DNA of 5,219 nt. It comes from an uncultured Clostridia bacterium (GTDB lineage: Bacteria; Bacillota; Clostridia; Oscillospirales; Oscillospiraceae). The notes beneath the pieces are model-generated. The model searched no databases, was not told the DNA's origin, and was given only the letters and a program-made list of their open reading frames with translations. Shown piece by piece: positions 1 to 5,172 of the stretch (position 1 is the stretch's first letter; every line of letters starts with the position of its first letter). Made by a program: the position numbers and the translations under genes. The stretch spans positions 1-5,219 of the forward strand of contig CALEQS010000295.1 in assembly GCA_937907975.1 (NCBI GenBank), in the 5' to 3' direction.

Positions 1-708
1 CGGGAATTTGTCCGACTGGGCGATCTGGCCGAGGAAGGAGATCACCTTGCCCTGATAGCGGTCAGGATTATCCATGACGTCCACATACCAGACACCGTAG
101 TCCTCGTCGCTCAACTCCAGCGTGGGCTTGCTGAGGTCAAAGGGGGGCGTGCCGTCGTCGTATTCCTCCATGCGCTCCTCGTTGTACTCCAGATACATCT
201 GGGCACGGCGGTTGAGCATCTTCAGGTTGCGGCCCCGGAGCATATCGGCCAGTTCGTCGGTGCAGCGGTTAAAGATCACCATATCGGCGTTGCTGATGTG
301 TTGCATCATGAGGGAGGACATATTCTTGGAGTACATATCAAAGGTGGTGGAGTCCACGGTGGTGACGATCTGATAGAGCACCCAGTGCTCGGGGAGCACA
401 TTCTGGATGTCCGGCAGGTTCCACATACCGTTGTATTCGATCACCACCTGAGTGGGATGGTACTTGTTGTCCAGCTTGGTGCAGGCTTCCTTTGTGAAGT
501 CCTCCTGCTCCTCAAAGACCTGCATCCGCACGTCATAGTGCATGAGGGCCTGCTCGTCGTACTCCTCCTCGCCCTCTTCGGTCACCAGAAGCAGGGTGCG
601 CTCGTCAGCGGTGAAGTTCTCACCGGTCAACATGGGGGAGATGAAGTTCGTCTTACCGGACTCCAGAAAGCCGCAGATCATATAGACGGGAATTTGCTGT
701 TTGGCCAT
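1..708 (-). CDS. Divergent CobW-like P-loop GTPase, C-terminus beyond window
   Basis: The 236 codons inside the window run off the left edge with no stop, so this CDS is 3'-partial. Residues 13-20 form a Walker A loop, GFLESGKT, matching the CobW form GFLGAGKT except for Glu at position 16. A CobW-type Walker B segment, VVIEYNGMW, puts Glu at residue 91, the same position as in the upstream paralogue. The CxCC metal motif expected near residues 63-66 is absent; residues 44-52 are an acidic stretch (EEGEEEYDE). The base-recognition loop is degenerate: N147-R-C-T-D151 instead of NKxD. From about residue 205 the chain (WYVDVMDNPDRYQGK) no longer looks like CobW_C and recalls the start of the YcgQ/TIGR03943 (DUF1980) C-terminal region; that similarity is from memory and tentative. 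The ATG at 708 follows GAGAGGAA and lies 24 bp after the His-rich GTPase stop, so the two are probably one operon. Likely a cytosolic nucleotide-dependent metal-trafficking factor; the substrate cannot be read from sequence. Confidence 0.8.
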   Translation of the reverse strand, partial: MAKQQIPVYMICGFLESGKTNFISPMLTGENFTADERTLLLVTEEGEEEYDEQALMHYDVRMQVFEEQEDFTKEACTKLDNKYHPTQVVIEYNGMWNLPDIQNVLPEHWVLYQIVTTVDSTTFDMYSKNMSSLMMQHISNADMVIFNRCTDELADMLRGRNLKMLNRRAQMYLEYNEERMEEYDDGTPPFDLSKPTLELSDEDYGVWYVDVMDNPDRYQGKVISFLGQIAQSDKFP

Positions 709-732
709 AGTGGTCGTTCCTCTCTTTCGCAG

Positions 733-1887
733 TTACAGGCCGAATACGCCGGGCAGCTCGTCCTCTTTCAAGCCGGAGCCGATGACGCACAGACGGCCGG
801 TGTAGTCAGCGCCGCCGCTGCGCACATCAAATTCGCCGGGCACCATGTCGAAGTGAATCCAGCCGCCCTCGGCGTTGGGCACAATACCCTTGGCGCGCAG
901 CACTGCGCCGTAAGCGCCGGTGTCCAGCGTCTCCAGCGCCTTGCGGATCTCGGCCTCAGTAAACTTCTTGGGGGTCTCAACGCCCCAGCTCACGAACACC
1001 TCGTCAGCATCGTGGCCGTGATGGTGGTGATGATGGTGGTGGTCATGGTCATGGCCGCAGCAGTCATGATCGTGATCATGGTGGTGATGCTCGTGTTCAT
1101 CCTCGTCGTGGTCGTGATGATGATGCTCGTGCTCATCCTCGTCGTGGTCGTGGTGGTGATGCTCGTGCTCATCCTCATCGTGGTCGTGATGATGGTGATG
1201 GTCATGGCAGGAGCACTCGGGATCGTCGCACTCGTCGTTATCGTCGTCCCAGTCGGCGGCCTTGGCCTCGGCCATCAGTTCCTCAGCCAGCGAGTGGTGC
1301 GCCATGGCGGACAGGATCACATCGCCGGAGATCTGATCCCAGGGAGTGGTGATAATGGCGGCATTGGGATTGTGTTCCTTCAGGAGCTCCACCACCTCGT
1401 GCAGTTTCTCCTCGGTCATATCCTGCGTGCGGGAGAGGACGATGGTGCCGGCGGTCTCGATCTGGTCGTTGAAGAACTCGCCGAAGTTCTTCATATACAT
1501 CTTGCACTTCTTGGCGTTGACAACGGCAACGGCGCTGCCCAGCACCATGGGGGTGGTCTTGTTGGCGTTGCCCACGGCGCGGCTTACGTCGCTCAGCTTG
1601 CCCACGCCGGAGGGCTCAATGATGACACGGTCGGGATGATACTGCTCCACCACATCGTGGAGGGCCTTGTTAAAATCGCCCACCAGAGAGCAGCAGATGC
1701 AACCGGAGTTCATCTCATTGATCTGGATGCCGGAATCCTTGAGAAAGCCGCCGTCGATGCCGATCTCACCAAATTCGTTTTCGATCAGCACCAGCTTCTG
1801 GCCCTTGAAGGACTCCTCCAGCAGCTTTTTGATGAGGGTGGTCTTGCCCGCGCCGAGGAAGCCGGAAATAATGTCGATAGTGGTCAT
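733..1887 (-). CDS. His-rich CobW/COG0523-family GTPase (putative metallochaperone)
   Basis: This 384-residue protein has the full G3E/CobW layout. Walker A GFLGAGKT is at residues 9-16, the CxCC metal motif (C63-I-C65-C66) lies between the switch regions, and the Walker B segment IIEPSG has E91. An acidic, Cys/His-rich insert spans about 213-293, followed by a CobW_C domain at about 296-384. The insert holds C220, C225, C227, C276, C277 and 37 His within residues 228-292. The usual guanine-specificity NKxD is replaced by S152-R-T-Q-D156. Family knowledge: CobW GTPases with CxCC (ZagA/YciC, ZNG1) deliver Zn or another divalent metal to client proteins using GTP. A cytosolic Zn, Ni or Co chaperone or store is inferred here; the metal is unknown. 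The frame stays open to an ATG at 2031, but I chose 1887 because it directly precedes TTIDIISGFLGAGKT and follows GAGGT by 7 nt; the upstream 48 residues look like translated promoter DNA. It heads a likely operon with the second GTPase. Confidence 0.93.
   Translation of the reverse strand: MTTIDIISGFLGAGKTTLIKKLLEESFKGQKLVLIENEFGEIGIDGGFLKDSGIQINEMNSGCICCSLVGDFNKALHDVVEQYHPDRVIIEPSGVGKLSDVSRAVGNANKTTPMVLGSAVAVVNAKKCKMYMKNFGEFFNDQIETAGTIVLSRTQDMTEEKLHEVVELLKEHNPNAAIITTPWDQISGDVILSAMAHHSLAEELMAEAKAADWDDDNDECDDPECSCHDHHHHHDHDEDEHEHHHHDHDEDEHEHHHHDHDEDEHEHHHHDHDHDCCGHDHDHHHHHHHHGHDADEVFVSWGVETPKKFTEAEIRKALETLDTGAYGAVLRAKGIVPNAEGGWIHFDMVPGEFDVRSGGADYTGRLCVIGSGLKEDELPGVFGL
1012..1206 (-). other. 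Histidine-rich metal-binding insert of the CobW GTPase
   Basis: This segment encodes residues 228-292, of which 37 of 65 are His and most of the rest Asp or Glu, with a Cys-Cys pair at 276-277. Just before it are C220, C225 and C227. It links the GTPase domain to the C-terminal domain, where CobW proteins commonly carry variable His-rich loops. A Zn/Ni/Co buffering role follows from composition and family precedent and is not demonstrated. One run contains eight consecutive His. Confidence 0.9.
1069..1176 (-). repeat. Three tandem 36-bp units encoding identical 12-residue repeats
   Basis: Units at 1141-1176, 1105-1140 and 1069-1104 each encode EDEHEHHHHDHD exactly. The DNA copies differ only at synonymous positions (GAC/GAT, CAC/CAT, GAG/GAA); the first two units differ at two bases. 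The peptide is therefore conserved while the DNA has drifted, which suggests either selection on the peptide or duplication old enough for silent changes. A partial, more degenerate copy precedes the array in the coding direction (residues 230-237). Confidence 0.92.
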
Positions 1888-1894
1888 GATAATT

Positions 1895-1901
1895 ACCTCT
1901 T
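1895..1901 (-). promoter_or_regulatory. Ribosome binding site fixing the CobW GTPase start
   Basis: On the minus strand the sequence reads AAGAGGT, with GAGGT ending 7 nt before the ATG at 1887. This decides against the longer in-frame start at 2031, which would place this site and the promoter inside the coding region. Confidence 0.8.
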
Positions 1902-1917
1902 TGTTTGAGATTTTCAG

Positions 1918-1945
1918 GCGCTGTCCATTGCTGAGAGGACAGCGC
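1918..1945 (-). promoter_or_regulatory. Leader hairpin upstream of the CobW GTPase
   Basis: A perfect 9-bp inverted repeat, GCGCTGTCC and GGACAGCGC, encloses a 10-nt loop. It lies between the candidate promoter and the ribosome binding site, so it would form in the 5' untranslated leader. In the transcript direction it is followed by CTGAAAATC and not by a run of T, so it is not a convincing intrinsic terminator. A role in mRNA stability, translation control or protein binding is possible but unproven. Confidence 0.6.
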
Positions 1946-1965
1946 AATTCTATTGTCAACTTTAT

Positions 1966-1993
1966 ATTGTATCGCAAATGAACAAAAATGCAA
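1966..1993 (-). promoter_or_regulatory. Candidate sigma-A promoter for the GTPase operon
   Basis: On the minus strand a -35-like TTGCAT (1993-1988) is separated by 16 bp from a -10-like TACAAT (1971-1966). The -10 matches five of six consensus bases and the -35 only three, so the promoter is moderate and may need an activator. It lies after the upstream terminator and about 80 bp before the GTPase start codon, which is the expected place. Confidence 0.5.
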
Positions 1994-1997
1994 GCGG

Positions 1998-2015
1998 CGG
2001 AATGTAAACATTCCG
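1998..2015. promoter_or_regulatory. 18-bp palindrome, candidate operator
   Basis: The sequence CGGAATGTAAACATTCCG has perfect 8-bp arms around a central AA. It lies 4 bp upstream of the candidate -35 box of the GTPase operon and between that promoter and the preceding terminator. Its position suits an activator or a repressor dimer. It does not match the Bacillus-type Zur, Fur or PerR boxes as I know them, so the cognate regulator is unknown. Confidence 0.55.
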
Positions 2016-2029
2016 AAAATTGAACGATC

Positions 2030-2065
2030 AAAAGCGGGGCGGCGCAGGTAAAAGCGCCGCCCCGC
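2030..2065 (-). terminator. Intrinsic terminator of the two-component operon
   Basis: A perfect 12-bp GC-only stem (GCGGGGCGGCGC with GCGCCGCCCCGC) and an 8-nt loop are followed on the minus strand by TTTT. It starts about 11 bp after the histidine kinase stop codon. The T tract is short but the stem is very strong. It should separate the kinase transcript from the GTPase operon. Confidence 0.88.
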
Positions 2066-2076
2066 GGGACAGATGG

Positions 2077-3363
2077 TCATTCTGTTTCGCCGCTGCTGTG
2101 CTCCCGCAGACAGGGCATGGAGAAGAAAAAGGTGTTGCCGCCGTCGTCGGACTCGGCCCAGACCTTGCCATGGTGGTGCTTGGCCAGCTCCGTGGCGATG
2201 GCCAGCCCGAGGCCGTAGCCTGTCTCAGTGCGGGAGGGATCCGCCCGGTAGAACCGCTCGAAAATGCGTCCCAGCTGATCCCGCGGGATGGGCGTGCCCT
2301 GACTGCGCACGCTGAGCACCGCTTTTTTGCCCTCGGTGTGCAGCTTGACCGTGATGACGCTGTCAGCGGGGGCGTATTTGCAGGCATTGTCCAGATAGAT
2401 GTCGATGATCCGCTTGAGCAGAGCGGCATCGCCGTTCACCTCTACATTTTCCTCCAGCACATCCTCAATGGTCTTGCCCTGCTCAAAGGCAATGGGCTCA
2501 AAGAGGAGCAGGGCATCCTCTGTAATGTCGCTGAGGGAGCAGCGGGTCATATTGAGCTGCTGAGTGGCGTTGTCGCTGCGGGCCAGCACCAGCATCTCCT
2601 CCACCAGCGCTTTCATCTGGTCGGAGGAGACCCGCACATTGTCCAGCCAGCGCCGGCGCTTTTCCGGGTCGGCGTCGCCGTACTCGTCCAGCATATCCAG
2701 ACTGGAGAGAATGACCGTGAGCGGTGTTTTCAGCTCGTGGGAGGCGTCGGCCACGAACTGGCGCTGTTGCTTCCAGCTCTTTTCCACCGGACGGACGGCC
2801 CAACGGGCCAGCATCAGGCTGATAAAGAAGAAAACGGCCAGCGTGCCCAGACTGATAAAGCCCAGATTACGCCCCAGCGAGGTCAGCGTACTCTGTTCCT
2901 GAGTCAGATCCACATAGGCGATGCGGTAGCCGAACATACTGTTGGCCCGCAGAAAGCGCAGAGAATAGCCACCCTCGTGGATGGTGCCGGTCCGGGCTGG
3001 GGCCTCCAGCGCGTCGTGAACGACGGCCAGCAGAGTGTCCTGATCGGAGGTGTCAAAGAACTGGTTGGCCAGCACAAAGACGGTGTTGCTCCCGCTGGTC
3101 TGCACGGTAAAAAAGGGCAGCTGCACCCGGTCACTGCCGAACAGGGCATAGGTCTCGTTGTCATTCTGCTCTGGATCGATGCGGAAGGAGAAACTGGGCG
3201 TGTTAGTGCTGGTCAGGGTGACGGCCTGCTTCAGTGCGGCCAGGCTGTCCCGACGCAGACTGTCCCGGGTGGTGGCAAAGAGCACGGCGCACAGGGTGAC
3301 CATAATGGCCAGCACTACGGACATATTGATGAGGACAAATTTCCAGCGCAGGCGGCGGATCAT
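2077..3363 (-). CDS. Membrane sensor histidine kinase of a two-component system
   Basis: This 428-residue inner-membrane sensor autophosphorylates on His and should pass the phosphate to the response regulator encoded just upstream. Transmembrane helices at about 9-31 and 167-185 enclose an extracytoplasmic sensor region of about 135 residues that I do not recognise. After TM2 the linker (RPVEKSWKQQRQF) is too short for a full HAMP domain and runs directly into the H-box, with H209 in ASHELKTPL. The HATPase domain has an N-box (DNACKY, N326), an F-box (FERFYR, 368-373) and a G2 box (GYGLGL, 382-387). The G1 box is atypical: V-R-S354-Q-G356-T-P-I, with Ser where Asp or Asn is usual. The ATG overlaps the regulator's TGA (ATGA), implying translational coupling. 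The length suits a classical OmpR-partner kinase. The signal sensed is unknown. Confidence 0.93.
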   Translation of the reverse strand: MIRRLRWKFVLINMSVVLAIMVTLCAVLFATTRDSLRRDSLAALKQAVTLTSTNTPSFSFRIDPEQNDNETYALFGSDRVQLPFFTVQTSGSNTVFVLANQFFDTSDQDTLLAVVHDALEAPARTGTIHEGGYSLRFLRANSMFGYRIAYVDLTQEQSTLTSLGRNLGFISLGTLAVFFFISLMLARWAVRPVEKSWKQQRQFVADASHELKTPLTVILSSLDMLDEYGDADPEKRRRWLDNVRVSSDQMKALVEEMLVLARSDNATQQLNMTRCSLSDITEDALLLFEPIAFEQGKTIEDVLEENVEVNGDAALLKRIIDIYLDNACKYAPADSVITVKLHTEGKKAVLSVRSQGTPIPRDQLGRIFERFYRADPSRTETGYGLGLAIATELAKHHHGKVWAESDDGGNTFFFSMPCLREHSSGETE

Positions 3364-4043
3364 GCCTTTTTCCCCACTTCCAGATGGTAGCCCAGCATAC
3401 GCAGCGTGCGGATGGACACGGTGGAGTGCAGGTGGGTGAGCTTTTTGCGCAGGAAGGAGATGTAGACCTCCACATTGTTGTCCTCGGCATCGGACTCATA
3501 GCCCCAGACCTTCAAAATCAGCGTCTCCTTGGTGACCACTGCGTCGCCGTTGGCCATGAGCAGGCTCATGATCTCAAACTCCTTGTGGCTCAGCCGGACG
3601 GAGCGCTCCCCGCAGGTGAGCAGGCAGCTGGCCAGCTCCAACTTCAGGTCGCCGAAGGAGAGGGAGTTGTCCAGTGTGCCGCCGCCCTGCTTGCGGGTGA
3701 GTGCCCGCAGACAGGCCAGCAGCTCCTCAGACTCAAAGGGTTTGGTGAGGTAGTAGTCCGCACCGGAGTCCAGCCCGGTCACCTTGTCCTCCAGGGCGGA
3801 GCGGGCGGTGAGCATCAGGATGGGCAGGGTGCTGCCGCTTTTCCGGATCTGACGGGCTACGCTCAGCCCGTCCAGTTTGGGCAGCATCACGTCCAGCAGC
3901 ATGGCGTCATAAATGCCGCTCAGGGCATTGTCCAGTCCACTCTCGCCATCATAGCAGAGGTCAACCGTATAATTGTTGGCCTCCAGCAGATCGCCGATGG
4001 TGCGGGCCAGTCGTTTTTCGTCCTCTACGACTAAAATGCGCAT
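3360..4043 (-). CDS. OmpR/PhoB-family response regulator
   Basis: This 227-residue cytoplasmic transcription factor has an N-terminal receiver domain (about 1-112) and a C-terminal winged-helix DNA-binding domain (about 126-224). Receiver landmarks are all present: the acidic pair E7-D8, phosphoacceptor D51 in LLDVMLPKLDG, T79 and K101 in LTKPF. The winged helix shows the family's LSHKEFEIM segment, VWGYESD, and a recognition helix around NNVEVYISFLRKKL, ending with the beta-hairpin RTLRMLGYHLE. Start choice is firm: AAAGGAGG lies 9 nt upstream of the ATG at 4043. It is the first gene of its transcript, is translationally coupled to the downstream kinase, and has a promoter with an overlapping palindrome just upstream, which suggests autoregulation. 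Its targets are unknown; the neighbouring DUF4340/GldG-like genes are candidates from proximity alone. Confidence 0.96.
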   Translation of the reverse strand: MRILVVEDEKRLARTIGDLLEANNYTVDLCYDGESGLDNALSGIYDAMLLDVMLPKLDGLSVARQIRKSGSTLPILMLTARSALEDKVTGLDSGADYYLTKPFESEELLACLRALTRKQGGGTLDNSLSFGDLKLELASCLLTCGERSVRLSHKEFEIMSLLMANGDAVVTKETLILKVWGYESDAEDNNVEVYISFLRKKLTHLHSTVSIRTLRMLGYHLEVGKKA

Positions 4044-4074
4044 AGAAGGGGGCCTCCTTTGTAAAGTCTTGAAT

Positions 4075-4087
4075 ACTGAAATTCAGT
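4075..4087. promoter_or_regulatory. 13-bp palindrome overlapping the -10 box
   Basis: ACTGAAATTCAGT is a perfect palindrome with 6-bp arms. It begins inside the -10 hexamer of the predicted response regulator promoter and extends over the expected transcription start, a typical repressor position. The binding protein is unknown. OmpR-family regulators more often use direct repeats, so a different regulator is possible. Confidence 0.45.
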
Positions 4088-4113
4088 TTACCCCCAAATA
4101 CGGCCCTTGGCAA
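4085..4113 (-). promoter_or_regulatory. Sigma-A-type promoter of the two-component operon
   Basis: On the minus strand TTGCCA (4113-4108, five of six consensus bases) and TAAACT (4090-4085, four of six) are separated by exactly 17 bp. The promoter sits in the 76-bp gap before the response regulator and about 41 bp upstream of its start codon. No terminator is seen between it and the DUF4340 gene, so readthrough from that operon may also contribute. Confidence 0.65.
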
Positions 4114-4119
4114 GCGGTT

Positions 4120-5157
4120 TTACGCTTGATCCGCCTCGGCGGTGGGGTCAAAGCCGGATGCCGCCACGGCGACAGCGTCAGTCAGACTGGCCGCGCCGAC
4201 CAGATAGACGCTCTGGCCGCCGTCGGGGGAGCAGTAGTAATTGCTGCCCTCGCCGGTCAGAGAGCCGATGAGGAGCGTCCGGCTGGCGGCATTGCCTTCG
4301 GAGTCCGTGTAATCCACCGTGACGGTGATGGGCTGATCCAGACCGTAGCGCACCAGGGCGGCATCGTCCGGCTTCCAGTCAGCCATGTCGGTAAAGGAAT
4401 TTTTCAGCAGCTCGGCGCGCAGACTGCCCAGCAGGCTGGCATCCGTCACATCGGTGTCACCGCAGTACCAGTGATACTCCGTCTCGGTCTCACCGTCGTC
4501 ATTCTCCGTATCCACCGCTTGAACGGTGAAGGTGGTGGTCACACTGCCGTCAATGGTGAGGGTGGTGACCTGATCTTTGCTCAGTGTCTCAAATCGGTTT
4601 GTCTGGGCCAGATCATAGACGGTGTCGGTCAGCTGAGAGACAAGGGTGGTGTCCAGCAGAAGCACCTTGTCGCTGCCCTCACGCTGAGCATAGTAGTATG
4701 TCTCGCTGGAGCCGTCGGTGTCCGCCTCGGTGAAGGAGCCGCCGATCAACAGCCGGGCGGTACTGCCGTCGGCATCTACGGTCTCCACACTGGCGGAAGG
4801 CTCGGCCAGACCGTAGGCCTCGGCGGTGTCTGCCATGTCCATTTCCCGCACGGCGGGATTTTTCAGCGCACTGGTGAGAGACTGGACGAGAGAGGCGTTC
4901 AGCGGAAATTCACTGTCCTCTGCCCAGCTCCAGTTTCCGCCGCTGTCGCAGACCAGCTCCACAGTGCCGCCGTTCTGACTCCAGCTCAGCTGGACCGGGT
5001 CGGCGGACAGGCCGGTGGAGATCTGACTGCTCTCTGCGTCTGCGGCTTCCTTGGCGGTCTGATGCCGGTTCAAGAGCACTACGCACAGCAGCAGGAGGAC
5101 AGCGGCGCCCAGTGCGGCCAGCAGGCCGAGCATCTGACGGCGTTTTTTCTTGCTCAT
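4120..5157 (-). CDS. DUF4340-type membrane-anchored extracytoplasmic protein
   Basis: This 345-residue protein has a basic N-terminus (MSKKKRR), one hydrophobic helix at about 9-29 with no clear lipobox, and a long acidic, Ser/Thr-rich remainder, so it is probably anchored with its bulk outside the membrane. The body looks like two related halves. YGLAEP (115-120) then LLIG (136-139) then a YYYA...VLLLD segment (154-169) recur as YGLDQP (271-276), LLIG (295-298) and NYYC...VYLVG (306-321). Trp-containing segments followed by a LxxSLxxxLKN helix precede each (about 74-100 and 228-253). These features fit the DUF4340 family, which in known genomes often follows GldG-type ABC auxiliary genes. 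The start is supported by AGGAGG 8 nt before the ATG. The upstream stop lies only 15 bp away, so the two are co-transcribed. The biochemical function is unknown; an accessory role to an ABC system is inferred from context. Confidence 0.8.
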   Translation of the reverse strand: MSKKKRRQMLGLLAALGAAVLLLLCVVLLNRHQTAKEAADAESSQISTGLSADPVQLSWSQNGGTVELVCDSGGNWSWAEDSEFPLNASLVQSLTSALKNPAVREMDMADTAEAYGLAEPSASVETVDADGSTARLLIGGSFTEADTDGSSETYYYAQREGSDKVLLLDTTLVSQLTDTVYDLAQTNRFETLSKDQVTTLTIDGSVTTTFTVQAVDTENDDGETETEYHWYCGDTDVTDASLLGSLRAELLKNSFTDMADWKPDDAALVRYGLDQPITVTVDYTDSEGNAASRTLLIGSLTGEGSNYYCSPDGGQSVYLVGAASLTDAVAVAASGFDPTAEADQA

Positions 5158-5172
5158 GAGTGTTGCCTCCTG

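Noticed and set aside
1012..1206. Possible CRISPR-like or non-coding tandem repeat
   Set aside because: The periodicity is in codon frame inside a conserved protein, without spacers, and is explained by the His-rich peptide repeats.
298..1908. A 536-codon open frame on the plus strand, rich in Val and Met
   Set aside because: It is antisense to the His-rich GTPase; CAC/CAT/GAC codons read backwards give GTG/ATG/GTC, which explains the Val/Met runs. It also crosses into the adjacent GTPase and has no recognisable domain.
1918..1945. Leader hairpin as an intrinsic terminator or attenuator
   Set aside because: No T run follows it on the minus strand (CTGAAAATC), and none follows on the plus strand either, so termination is not supported.
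1931..1959. A perfect -35 hexamer TTGACA on the minus strand at 1959-1954
   Set aside because: At 17 bp spacing the -10 position reads TCTCAG, which is not promoter-like, and it would start transcription inside or after the leader hairpin. The TTGCAT/TACAAT pair is preferred.
1888..2031. A 48-residue N-terminal extension of the His-rich GTPase starting at 2031
   Set aside because: The P-loop normally sits within the first residues of CobW proteins, a good ribosome binding site precedes 1887, and the extension would cover the promoter, palindrome and hairpin.
2020..3390. A 456-codon plus-strand open frame opposite the histidine kinase
   Set aside because: It starts within the terminator region and mirrors a clearly conserved kinase on the other strand. 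In GC-rich DNA such antisense frames stay open by codon bias.
3384..4034. A 216-codon plus-strand open frame opposite the response regulator
   Set aside because: It is antisense to a complete OmpR-family gene with all catalytic residues. No domain or good ribosome binding site supports it.
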